NCBI GenBank assembly: GCA_021202155.1
Contig: JAJQDP010000031.1
Coordinates: forward strand, 1-36,924
DNA: 36,924 bases
Direction of reading: 5' to 3'
Source: Oscillospiraceae bacterium
GTDB lineage: Bacteria > Bacillota > Clostridia > Oscillospirales > Ruminococcaceae
Both the position numbers and the translations under genes were made by a program. This document shows, in pieces, positions 24,558 to 31,342 of the stretch (position 1 is the first letter of the stretch; each line of letters opens with the position of its first letter). A model generated the notes under the pieces. That model did not search any database. It had not been told where the DNA came from and saw only the letters and a list, made by a program, of their open reading frames with translations.

Positions 24558-24586
24558 TTGACATGACTCAACGATTATACTATAAT
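24558..24586 (+). promoter_or_regulatory. Promoter of the sugar isomerase/oxidoreductase operon
   Basis: TTGACA (24558-24563), a 17-bp spacer and TATAAT (24581-24586): a consensus match, located just after the lipoprotein stop codon. Confidence 0.88.
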
Positions 24587-24612
24587 TCAACTATACGAAA
24601 GGAGCTATGAAA

Positions 24613-25452
24613 ATGCACAAACCACACATTTACGCCTTTGCTGACGAGGCGAGTTCCAAGATTGACGGGCAGATTGCCGCTATGAAGCGAAACGGGCTTG
24701 ACGGCTTGGAAATCCGCACTGTCGACGGGGTGAATATTTCCGACATCACCCTTGAAAAGGCGAAAGAGGTCAGAAAAAAGCTTGACGATTCGGGGCTTAT
24801 CGTCTGGTCTTTAGGCTCACCCATTGGCAAAATCGGGCTTGATAAGGCAGAATTTGAAGCGCATCTTGACAAATTCAAGCACACATTGGAGCTCGGCGAC
24901 ATCCTTGGAGCGAAAAATATCCGCATGTTCTCCTTCTACATTCCGAAGGACAAACTAGCCGAGAATTATCGTGGCGAAGTGTTCGACAGAATGGGAAGAT
25001 TAATTGAGACGGCAAAGGGCAGTGGAATCGCGCTTTGTCACGAGAACGAAAAGGGTATCTATGGCGATATAGCATCCAGATGTCTCGAACTTCACGAGAC
25101 CTTCCCCGAGCTTAAAGCCGTCTTCGACCCGGCAAACTTCATCCAGTGCGGGCAGGAGACACTTGAAGCGTGGGAAATGCTGAAGCCGTATGTCTACTAT
25201 CTCCATATAAAAGATGCCCTTGCGAATGGCATGGTGGTTCCGGCAGGAAAGGGAATCGGGCATCTGGGCGAGATTCTCTCGGACTATCTCAGCGTTCCCG
25301 GGAAATCTGTCACAGTTGAGCCGCATCTTAAGGTATTCGCGGGATTTGCGAACTTAGAGCAGGGAGACGCTAAGCTTGACGACTACAGCTATCCCACTAA
25401 CGATGCCGCGTTCGACGCCGCTTGCAATGCTCTCATAGAAATCATAAACTGA
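24613..25452 (+). CDS. Sugar phosphate isomerase/epimerase (AP endonuclease 2-like TIM barrel)
   Basis: A 279-residue TIM-barrel protein of the xylose isomerase-like/IolE-IolH superfamily. It has 'GLDGLEIRTVDGVNI', 'LCHENEKGIYGD' (metal-binding Glu region), 'AVFDPANFIQCGQ', 'YYLHIKDAL' (His ligand) and 'VTVEPHLKVF' (Glu ligand). Family members isomerise or epimerise sugars or inositol derivatives with a divalent metal. The ATG at 24613 has GGAG 8 bases upstream; an ATG two codons earlier is too close to that site. It forms an operon with the Gfo/Idh/MocA oxidoreductase 10 bp downstream. Confidence 0.88.
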   Translation: MHKPHIYAFADEASSKIDGQIAAMKRNGLDGLEIRTVDGVNISDITLEKAKEVRKKLDDSGLIVWSLGSPIGKIGLDKAEFEAHLDKFKHTLELGDILGAKNIRMFSFYIPKDKLAENYRGEVFDRMGRLIETAKGSGIALCHENEKGIYGDIASRCLELHETFPELKAVFDPANFIQCGQETLEAWEMLKPYVYYLHIKDALANGMVVPAGKGIGHLGEILSDYLSVPGKSVTVEPHLKVFAGFANLEQGDAKLDDYSYPTNDAAFDAACNALIEIIN

Positions 25453-25462
25453 GGAGAAACTT

Positions 25463-26686
25463 ATGGATAAGAAGCTTAGACTTGGAATAATCGGAATCGG
25501 AAACATGGGAAGCGGTCACGCGAAAAGCGTTGTAGCGGGACAGTGCCCCGACTTTGAACTTGCGGCTGTTGCAGACATTAATCCTGCAAGGCTCGACTGG
25601 GCGAAAGAGAATCTTGGCGAGGTTCAGCTATTCGACGATGCCGAAAAGATGCTCGACAGTGGCTGTATTGACGCTTGCATAGTGAGCGTCCCTCACTATG
25701 ACCACCCGAAATATGCGATTGAGTGCATGAAGCGTGGAATCCACGTCATGGTCGAAAAGCCGGCGGGAGTCTACACGAAGCAGGTCAAAGAAATGAACGC
25801 AGAGGCTGACCTTCACCCAAATGTCGTTTTCGGAATGATGTTCAATCAGAGAACAAACTGCATCTACCGGAAGATGCGGGAATTGGTGCAGTCGGGCAGA
25901 TACGGCAGAATCCGAAGAACCAACTGGATTATCACCAACTGGTATCGTCCGCAAGCTTACTACGATTCGGGCGACTGGCGTGCGACCTGGTCGGGCGAGG
26001 GCGGAGGCGTCCTCCTGAACCAGTGCCCGCACCAGTTAGACCTCTGGCAGTGGATTTGTGGGATGCCGGTCTCCGTTCAGGCGCACATGAAATTCGGTCA
26101 GTGGCACGACATCGAGGTTGAGGACGACGTCACCGTCTATGCGGAGTATGAAAACGGTGCGACCGGCGTCTTTGTCACGACAACCGGTGACGCAAATGGC
26201 ACAAACCGCTTTGAGATTCAGATGGATTCAGCGAAGCTTATCGCCGAGCACGGCAAGCTCACCCTGATAGAATTCGACATGCCAGAGCCGGAGTTCTCAA
26301 AGACGAACACCAGCCCGTTCGGAAGCATCGGCGGGCATGAAGTCCCGGTCGAAACCGACGGCGAGAACCCTCAGCACGTCGGCGTCCTGAACGCCTGGGG
26401 CGGAGCGATTCTCCGCGGCACTCCCTTGGTTGCGGACGGCAGAGAGGGAATAAACGGCTTGACCCTATCGAACGCGATGCACCTCTCAGCATTCACTGAC
26501 TCAAAGGTGAAAATCCCGTTCGACGACGAGCTCTACTATAACGAGCTCATGAAGCGGGTCAAGACCTCCCGCAGAAAGACAAATGTCCAGTCTGTCTTCG
26601 CCGACACCTCCAACACCTACGGCGGAGCAGGCGGAAGTCCCAACCCCGACGACAAGTTCAGCCGGAGATGGAATGTTAATTGGTGA
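25463..26686 (+). CDS. Gfo/Idh/MocA-family oxidoreductase
   Basis: A 407-residue NAD(P)-dependent dehydrogenase. The N-terminal Rossmann motif is LGIIGIGNMGSGHAKS and the catalytic lysine is in VMVEKPAGVY. The C-terminal domain has 'GGGVLLNQCPHQLDLWQWICG' (by parts), with the conserved His and Asp of the active site. It probably oxidises or reduces a sugar, inositol or amino-sugar. Cotranscription with a sugar epimerase suggests they act on the same compound. The C-terminus ends in a Gly/Asn/Pro-rich tail. GAGGAG lies before the ATG. Confidence 0.92.
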   Translation: MDKKLRLGIIGIGNMGSGHAKSVVAGQCPDFELAAVADINPARLDWAKENLGEVQLFDDAEKMLDSGCIDACIVSVPHYDHPKYAIECMKRGIHVMVEKPAGVYTKQVKEMNAEADLHPNVVFGMMFNQRTNCIYRKMRELVQSGRYGRIRRTNWIITNWYRPQAYYDSGDWRATWSGEGGGVLLNQCPHQLDLWQWICGMPVSVQAHMKFGQWHDIEVEDDVTVYAEYENGATGVFVTTTGDANGTNRFEIQMDSAKLIAEHGKLTLIEFDMPEPEFSKTNTSPFGSIGGHEVPVETDGENPQHVGVLNAWGGAILRGTPLVADGREGINGLTLSNAMHLSAFTDSKVKIPFDDELYYNELMKRVKTSRRKTNVQSVFADTSNTYGGAGGSPNPDDKFSRRWNVNW

Positions 26687-26696
26687 GTAGGAGAAA

Positions 26697-26728
26697 GCCC
26701 GTCGCATTGAATTGCGGCGGGTTTATTC
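26697..26728 (+). terminator. Terminator of the sugar operon
   Basis: A 9-bp stem (26698-26706 with 26713-26721) containing one G-T pair is followed by TTTATTCT. Confidence 0.75.
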
Positions 26729-26767
26729 TATGTCAATTTTTATATCGATAAATTTGTTGCAAATAGG

Positions 26768-26796
26768 TTGACAAAAGCGTTTTACCATGGTATACT
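26768..26796 (+). promoter_or_regulatory. Promoter with palindrome upstream of the Phd-like gene
   Basis: TTGACA (26768-26773), a 17-bp spacer and TATACT (26791-26796). A perfect 10-bp palindrome TACCATGGTA (26783-26792) overlaps the -10 box and could be the binding site of the encoded DNA-binding protein. Confidence 0.75.
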
Positions 26797-26820
26797 ATTA
26801 TCGAGGAGGTGAACGGCATC

Positions 26821-27141
26821 ATGGTTAATCTCAGAAGCGCGATTGAAAATACCGTTCCAATCACTTTGTTTAATCGAGGTCAGGCTGGCAAAATTTTTGA
26901 AGATGTCCGCCGCGAAGGTCCGAAGGTTGTCATCAAGAATAACGTCGCAGAGTGCGTCCTTCTCTCGCCAGAGGATTACGTAAAGCTGATTGACGAGCTG
27001 GAGGATGCGAAACTTCTCGCCTTAGCTAATGAGCGAATGGCGCACTATGATCCCAGTAAAACAATTCCTGCGGAAGAGGTTTACAAGGAACTTGGAATTA
27101 CAGATGAGGATCTTGATGATATTGATGTTGAAATTGAGTAA
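26821..27141 (+). CDS. Phd/YefM-like antitoxin without an adjacent toxin
   Basis: A 106-residue protein with a Phd/YefM-type N-terminal domain ('MVNLRSAIENTVPITLFNRG', 'VVIKNNVAECVLLSPEDYVKL') and an acidic C-terminal tail. The ATG at 26821 is chosen with GGAGGTGA 8 bases upstream. The next gene downstream, past two terminators, encodes an unrelated small helical protein. No RelE, Doc or YoeB-like frame is visible on either strand nearby, so this is an orphan antitoxin or a stand-alone regulator. Confidence 0.78.
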   Translation: MVNLRSAIENTVPITLFNRGQAGKIFEDVRREGPKVVIKNNVAECVLLSPEDYVKLIDELEDAKLLALANERMAHYDPSKTIPAEEVYKELGITDEDLDDIDVEIE

Positions 27142-27148
27142 GTACGGC

Positions 27149-27182
27149 TAAGCCCCACCCGCGTCAGTGCGGGTGGGGCTTA
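27149..27182 (+). terminator. Terminator of the Phd-like gene
   Basis: A perfect 14-bp stem (27149-27162 with 27169-27182) with a 6-nt loop. The T run after it is weak (CATTTACTT). Confidence 0.7.
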
Positions 27183-27218
27183 CATTTACTTGTAGCTTCC
27201 TTTTGCAGGGAGATTTTT

Positions 27219-27259
27219 CGGACTAACTTTTGCTATTTAGCACGAGTTAGTCCGTTTTT
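27219..27259 (+). terminator. Second terminator-like hairpin
   Basis: A 10-bp stem (27219-27228 with 27245-27254) is followed by TTTTTA. It may back up the hairpin 40 bp upstream. Confidence 0.6.
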
Positions 27260-27274
27260 ATGTACTCACTTTGA

Positions 27275-27303
27275 TTGACACGGCTGTTTTCGGGTGGTAC
27301 AAT
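27275..27303 (+). promoter_or_regulatory. Promoter of the small-protein pair
   Basis: TTGACA (27275-27280), a 17-bp spacer and TACAAT (27298-27303). Confidence 0.8.
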
Positions 27304-27333
27304 GAAATCAAAATTATTGAAAGGAGCTTTAAA

Positions 27334-27486
27334 ATGAGCAAAAACAAAAGTGTATCTGAACTGTTGGTGGAAGTTGCCGAAGAGAATCAGGTGCGGATGA
27401 TTCTCGACTTGCTGAACGACTGCAAAGACCTTGACGAGGCGAAGGCGAAAGTGCAAGCCTTGCTTGACAAGGAGGCGGAAGCATGA
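27334..27486 (+). CDS. Small helical protein (50 aa, unrecognised)
   Basis: Fifty residues start MSKNKSVSELLVEVAEENQ and are rich in Glu, Leu and Lys, with predicted amphipathic helices ('VRMILDLLNDCKDLDEAKAKV'). GGAGC 9 bases before the ATG and a consensus-like promoter support expression. Its stop overlaps the start of a small membrane protein (ATGA), so the two are coupled. I do not recognise the family. Confidence 0.65.
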   Translation: MSKNKSVSELLVEVAEENQVRMILDLLNDCKDLDEAKAKVQALLDKEAEA

Positions 27487-27584
27487 GAGCTTTAAGATTC
27501 TTAAGTGCATATTTTCTCGCAATTGGCACTGTCAAGCTTATAATAGCGTTGGTAATGCTTGCAAAAGACAAAAAGCAAAACTGA
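27483..27584 (+). CDS. Small membrane protein (33 aa)
   Basis: ATG at 27483 overlaps the TGA of the preceding gene by ATGA. The 33 residues form one hydrophobic helix ('FLSAYFLAIGTVKLIIALVML') with basic ends (MRALR at the start, AKDKKQN at the end), a single-pass membrane peptide. A terminator begins at its stop codon. The overlap, helix and terminator make a real two-gene operon likely. Function is unknown; a membrane partner for the helical protein or a small toxin are both possible. Confidence 0.6.
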   Translation: MRALRFLSAYFLAIGTVKLIIALVMLAKDKKQN

Positions 27585-27605
27585 GCGGCTTCGGTCGCTC
27601 TTTTG
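27583..27605 (+). terminator. Terminator of the small-protein pair
   Basis: GAGCG (27583-27587) pairs with CGCTC (27596-27600), with inner pairs around a TTC loop, followed by TTTTGCC. Confidence 0.65.
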
Positions 27606-27617
27606 CCCGTTTTGATA

Positions 27618-27646
27618 TTGCTTTATTCGCGAATTTGTGCTACAAT
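27618..27646 (+). promoter_or_regulatory. Promoter of the methylase gene
   Basis: TTGCTT (27618-27623), a 17-bp spacer and TACAAT (27641-27646). Confidence 0.6.
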
Positions 27647-27678
27647 AAATTCAGAAACATCAAGAAAGAGGCGACAGC

Positions 27679-28812
27679 ATGGAAAAGAAAAGAGACTTAG
27701 CGGCTGCAAAATTGAGAAAGAAAGATGAGTTCTACACTCAGCTTTCGGACATCGAAAAAGAGCTCAAGCACTATCGCAAGCATTTTGCGGGCAAGACCGT
27801 TCTTTGCAACTGCGACGACCCATTTGAGTCGAACTTCTTCAAATATTTCGTCCTGAACTTCAACAAGCTTGGCTTGAAGAAGCTTATTGCGACCTGCTAT
27901 GTTGATTCGCCTATCATGGGCAGTCAGCTTCAATACTGCATTGACGGAAGCGGGCAAATGTCTTTCTCTTTCGGAGATGAGCCTCAGGTTACAGATGAAC
28001 AAAAGAAGCCCTACAAGGCTGTTGTGACGAAGGTCTACGACAAGACCGGCAACGGCGGAGTAGACATGCTTGACATAGCCGAGCTTTTCAAGTCCGGCGA
28101 CAACGAGCTATCTCTCTTAGAAGGCGACGGCGACTTCCGCTCTGCCGAGTGCATAGAGCTTCTGAAAGAAGCCGACATAGTAGTAACAAACCCACCTTTT
28201 TCGCTGTTTCGTCAGTATGTTCTTCAACTTATGGAGTATGATAAGAAGTTTATTATCATTGGTCACCAAAATGCAATTGCATATAAAGAATTCTTCCCTC
28301 TTCTGAAAGAGGATAAAGTGTGGATAGGATATGGATTTAATGGAAATGTAGGATTCTTTGAAAGTCCTTACGAGGATACTGCTGTTTCTACACAACACAA
28401 AGAGGGAATGATACGTGTTTCAGGTGTAATGTGGTTTACTAATCTCGACATTAAAAAGCGTCATGAAGAATTGGTTCTTGTAAAGAGATACAATGCAGAT
28501 GACTATCCTATGTATGACAATTATGATGCTATAAATGTAAATACAACGGCAAATATTCCCTGTGACTATGCTGGTACGATGGGAGTGCCGATTACGTTTT
28601 TAGATAAGTATAACCCTGATCAATTTGAGATTATAGGGCTTGGAATTACTGAACTTGGAAAGTCGATAGGTGTGGGTGATTACAATAGAGCGTATAAAAC
28701 ACCTGCTTCTCGTGATGGCACTTTGTACTATGTGAAAGATGGCAAGGGCGTCGTTCCATATGCAAGAGTTCTTATCCGCAACAAGCACCCTGAGCAGGCG
28801 AAAGGGGTTTGA
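27679..28812 (+). CDS. EcoRI-family adenine-specific DNA methyltransferase
   Basis: A 377-residue protein of the EcoRI methylase family. The N-terminal 'KKDEFYTQLSDIEKEL' and 'TVLCNCDDPFESNFFKYFVLNF' (by parts) are typical of this family. The catalytic motif IV is NPPF (171-174) in DIVVTNPPFSLFRQY. It methylates adenine N6, but its target site cannot be read from sequence. A DUF262/HNH gene starts 3 bp downstream, so the two probably formed a restriction-type or defence pair. The A/T content rises in the middle of the gene (28200-28700), a mild sign of different ancestry. Confidence 0.92.
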   Translation: MEKKRDLAAAKLRKKDEFYTQLSDIEKELKHYRKHFAGKTVLCNCDDPFESNFFKYFVLNFNKLGLKKLIATCYVDSPIMGSQLQYCIDGSGQMSFSFGDEPQVTDEQKKPYKAVVTKVYDKTGNGGVDMLDIAELFKSGDNELSLLEGDGDFRSAECIELLKEADIVVTNPPFSLFRQYVLQLMEYDKKFIIIGHQNAIAYKEFFPLLKEDKVWIGYGFNGNVGFFESPYEDTAVSTQHKEGMIRVSGVMWFTNLDIKKRHEELVLVKRYNADDYPMYDNYDAINVNTTANIPCDYAGTMGVPITFLDKYNPDQFEIIGLGITELGKSIGVGDYNRAYKTPASRDGTLYYVKDGKGVVPYARVLIRNKHPEQAKGV

Positions 28813-28815
28813 GGT

Positions 28816-29505
28816 ATGGAAATTAAGGAATTGAAGGTTACGATTGGCGAGGTTTGTGAGGGGTATTTTAATGATGAGGAAGAGGGAGTTGTCGGGTATG
28901 ATGGGCTCTTGGACATTCGTCCTCGGTATCAGAGGGAGTTTGTCTATAAGGACGAGCAGAGGAACGAAGTAATCAGAACCGTTATGAAGGGCTTGCCGCT
29001 GAATGTCATTTATTGGTGCAAGGTCAAGAAAGATGACGGGTCGGACGGGTACGAAGTGCTGGACGGTCAGCAGAGGACTATTTCTGTCTGCGAGTATGTC
29101 GACGGGTCGTTCTCGGTGGATGATAAGTATTTCTATAACCTGCCCTCAGACCAGAAAAAGCAGATTCTGGATTACCCACTGTTCGTCTATGTCTGTGACG
29201 GCACAGATTCGGAAAAGCTTGATTGGTTCAGAATCATAAATATCGCCGGCGAACAGCTCACCGACCAGGAATTAAGAAACGCAGTTTATGCGGGCTCTTG
29301 GGTTTCTGACGCAAAGAGATATTTTTCGAAGACCGGTTGCGCCGCAAATAAGCTGGCAGGAGACTATCTCAAAGGCTCTTCAATCCGTCAGGAATATCTC
29401 GAAACGGCTATCCTCTGGGCATCAAGCGCAGAAGGGAAAACCACTCCCGACAACTGCCAGATGCTCTGCCGCGATTGCAACCTCAAAAAGGGAGCGCAGG
29501 AGTAA
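28816..29505 (+). CDS. DUF262-domain protein with a truncated HNH end (probable internal deletion)
   Basis: 229 residues. The N-terminal DUF262 (ParB/GmrSD-like) domain has IRPRYQREFVY (34-44) and the nucleotide-binding DGQQRT (83-88). After about residue 204 (nucleotide ~29427) the helical part ends abruptly and the sequence continues with 'GKTTPDNCQMLCRDCNLKKG', the last strand and helix of an HNH nuclease. The preceding HNH core, including the catalytic His motif and the first Cys pair, is absent. Full relatives, as I recall them, are about 350 residues or more. The gene therefore probably lost about 120 codons in frame and cannot be a working nuclease. It is cotranscribed with the EcoRI-type methylase. 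Confidence 0.8.
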   Translation: MEIKELKVTIGEVCEGYFNDEEEGVVGYDGLLDIRPRYQREFVYKDEQRNEVIRTVMKGLPLNVIYWCKVKKDDGSDGYEVLDGQQRTISVCEYVDGSFSVDDKYFYNLPSDQKKQILDYPLFVYVCDGTDSEKLDWFRIINIAGEQLTDQELRNAVYAGSWVSDAKRYFSKTGCAANKLAGDYLKGSSIRQEYLETAILWASSAEGKTTPDNCQMLCRDCNLKKGAQE

Positions 29506-29519
29506 CAGGCAGAAAGTCG

Positions 29520-29548
29520 TTGACAAACAGCATTAGATATGCTATACT
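29520..29548 (+). promoter_or_regulatory. Strong promoter with no downstream gene
   Basis: TTGACA (29520-29525), a 17-bp spacer and TATACT (29543-29548), near consensus. It points into about 115 bp without an ATG-started ORF before a terminator. Confidence 0.75.
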
Positions 29549-29554
29549 GACCTT

Positions 29555-29673
29555 GATAAGAGACTATCAACTTATCTACCTCGACCGTAAGAGCGATAAT
29601 CCTCAGAGCATTTTGAACTTGCGGTCTATTTTGCAAAAAGCAGTCCGCCATTACAGCGAACTGCTTTTCTTTT
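29555..29673 (+). ncRNA. Candidate small RNA
   Basis: Between the promoter at 29520 and a 9-bp terminator stem (29636-29644 with 29660-29668, then CTTTTAC) lies a unit of about 115 nt with no start codon. It contains internal complementary segments, such as GATAAG/CTTATC and GACCG/CGGTC. The terminator also serves the convergent sigma-factor gene. It could be a free-standing sRNA or the leftover of a deleted gene. Confidence 0.35.
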
Positions 29674-30985
29674 ACAAAATATAACTCGTTACGCAATCAT
29701 ACCAATGCACGAACTTATTCCCATTGACGGTAATAGTCTCGTTTTTCGGCAGGAGTTCGCTCCATGGCTTCTTATACTTTCCTATCGCCCAGTTGTCGGC
29801 GTTGAAGCGGCGCCAGAGGATGGTTTTGCCTGACTTATCGAGATACTGCTCGCTGGCAACGCCGTCCTGATAGTTCTCGATGTCTAAAACGCAGACAGTA
29901 TCGTAAACCTTCCCGCCGATGGTGACGGTGTAGCGTCCGACAACGTCCAGGACGTTCTTTGAACCGGTGCAGGTGATGGTGTCGCCGTCGCGGGTGATGA
30001 TGCCCTTGGGAGCAAGATTTATCTCATTTCCGCAGTTGTCCTCGCCGAAGCCCCAGTTGTCAAGGAACTCGTCGCCGTCAAGGAAGGTATAGAGCTTCCG
30101 GACGCCGTCCTCGACGTGGCTCTCCGCTAAGATTCTTGAGTGGGTGTCGGTGAGCTGAGCGACGAAGGTGCGGTGGACGGGGTTATCGCCTGTGGCGTTT
30201 GCCTCCATCGGGTCGAGTTCAGTAGCGTGAATCTCGACGCCCTCTATCCCGTGAACTGACGCTTTGCCGGTGACCTCCATCATGACCTCCTCGGTCTTTT
30301 TCTTTTCGGGGAAGTCGTACATCGCCCAGCTCAGCTTCTCGCCGAGTCTCGGGACGACGAACCAGCCCATCATCTCCTCCCACTTGACCGGGAACGGCTC
30401 AAGCGGGGATTTCTCGATTTTGTAGTCCGGAAGAATTTCCGGCATGATGTTTAACTTGTTACTCATGATACCCTCTTCTTTCTTTGTATTAAGCCGTTCG
30501 GGAAACTTTTCTCGTAAACGGCTTTTTGCGTAGTGAAGGCGACTTTTGACCGTGCCGACGGGGATTTTAAGAATCCTGGCGATGTCCGCCTGCGGAAGCT
30601 GTTTCAGATAGTAGAGCCGGAGTATCTCGCTGTCGCGGTCTGAGAGCTCTCCCAAAGCCTCCGAAACGTCGCTACTGACCGTGATTCCGTGGATTCCGAC
30701 CGAAAGCTTCTCCTCGGGGACGCTCTCAATGTCCACAAGCTCAAGCTCGCGTGAGATTTCGCGGTAGCGGTCGCGGCACTTGTTTCTTGCAATTCCAATT
30801 ATCCACGCCTTGAAGCTGTCACGATTCTCAAGCTTCTCAAAGCCTAAGTATGCCGCAAGGTATACCTCCTGCAAAACGTCCTCCGCATTGGAGTCAGCCG
30901 GAATCTTGAACCTTACAAACCGCTCGACGGCATTTCTGTTTTCGCGAAGAAGCCGCTCAAATTCAGCCTGCAATCCAGTCTCCAT
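29672..30985 (-). CDS. ECF-type sigma factor fused to a ~260-residue C-terminal domain
   Basis: A 437-residue protein. Residues 1-95 hold sigma region 2 ('AEDVLQEVYLAAYLGFEKL', 'FKAWIIGIARNKCRDRYRE') and residues 110-165 region 4 ('LSDRDSEILRLYYLKQLPQAD', by parts; 'VGTVKSRLHYAKSRLREKF'). From about residue 175 (MSNKLNIMPE) a soluble domain of about 260 residues follows, rich in aromatic and acidic residues, with no membrane segment and no family I recognise. It may sense a ligand or keep the sigma factor off, replacing a separate anti-sigma. The ATG at 30985 has AAGGAGGTG upstream; a GTG three codons earlier lies inside that site. An ECF-like promoter lies upstream. Confidence 0.85.
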   Translation of the reverse strand: METGLQAEFERLLRENRNAVERFVRFKIPADSNAEDVLQEVYLAAYLGFEKLENRDSFKAWIIGIARNKCRDRYREISRELELVDIESVPEEKLSVGIHGITVSSDVSEALGELSDRDSEILRLYYLKQLPQADIARILKIPVGTVKSRLHYAKSRLREKFPERLNTKKEEGIMSNKLNIMPEILPDYKIEKSPLEPFPVKWEEMMGWFVVPRLGEKLSWAMYDFPEKKKTEEVMMEVTGKASVHGIEGVEIHATELDPMEANATGDNPVHRTFVAQLTDTHSRILAESHVEDGVRKLYTFLDGDEFLDNWGFGEDNCGNEINLAPKGIITRDGDTITCTGSKNVLDVVGRYTVTIGGKVYDTVCVLDIENYQDGVASEQYLDKSGKTILWRRFNADNWAIGKYKKPWSELLPKNETITVNGNKFVHWYDCVTSYIL

Positions 30986-31027
30986 TCGCCTCACCTCCTT
31001 GTGATTTTAAAACCGGTTTCACTTATA

Positions 31028-31055
31028 TAGTCGTGAACTGGGCGAAAAAGGTTCA
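31028..31055 (-). promoter_or_regulatory. Possible ECF-type autoregulatory promoter
   Basis: On the minus strand TGAACC (31050-31055), a 16-bp spacer and CGACTA (31028-31033), unlike sigma-A boxes but similar to ECF promoters. An inverted repeat CGTGAAC/GTTCACG (31032-31038, 31051-31057) overlaps it. It lies just upstream of the ECF gene. Confidence 0.45.
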
Positions 31056-31061
31056 CGTTCA

Positions 31062-31097
31062 CAAAAAATTAAAGCGGCTTCAAACTGAAACCGCTTT
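31062..31097 (-). terminator. Terminator of tRNA-His
   Basis: On the minus strand AAAGCGG pairs with CCGCTTT (31071-31097 overall) and is followed by AATTTTTT. Confidence 0.85.
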
Positions 31098-31098
31098 C

Positions 31099-31176
31099 TG
31101 GGGTGGATAATCGGACTCGAACCGATGGTCTTCAGAACCACAATCTGACGCGTTAACCAACTACGCTATACCCACC
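31099..31176 (-). tRNA. tRNA-His (anticodon GTG)
   Basis: On the minus strand the acceptor GTGGGTA pairs with TATCCAC. The extra G-1 at 31176 faces C73, the hallmark of tRNA-His. The anticodon stem TCAGA/TCTGA holds loop TTGTGGT with GTG at 31141-31139. The T arm is ATCGG-TTCGAGT-CCGAT. CCA is encoded (31099-31101). Confidence 0.97.
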
Positions 31177-31193
31177 AGATACCGAACGTAGAG

Positions 31194-31222
31194 ATTATAT
31201 CACAAGTCTCCGAAAAATGCAA
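31194..31222 (-). promoter_or_regulatory. Promoter of tRNA-His
   Basis: On the minus strand TTGCAT (31217-31222), a 17-bp spacer and TATAAT (31194-31199). Confidence 0.78.
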
Positions 31223-31290
31223 TAGTTTTTTTCAAAGTTTTTATTGCCCCGCTTTTCTTATAAGAAAAGAGTAATTTAAGTCGCTTTTTC

Positions 31291-31319
31291 TTGAATAAAT
31301 CCTGTACCTGTGATATAAT
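31291..31319 (+). promoter_or_regulatory. Promoter of the MATE/FNT operon
   Basis: TTGAAT (31291-31296), a 17-bp spacer and TATAAT (31314-31319), 24 bp before the ATG. Confidence 0.8.
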
Positions 31320-31342
31320 GTAACCAGTCTGGGGGAATAATT

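Noticed and set aside
29475-29684. 69-codon plus-strand frame over the candidate small RNA
   Set aside because: It starts inside the DUF262 gene, upstream of the 29520 promoter, and lacks a ribosome site. The predicted transcript contains no start codon.
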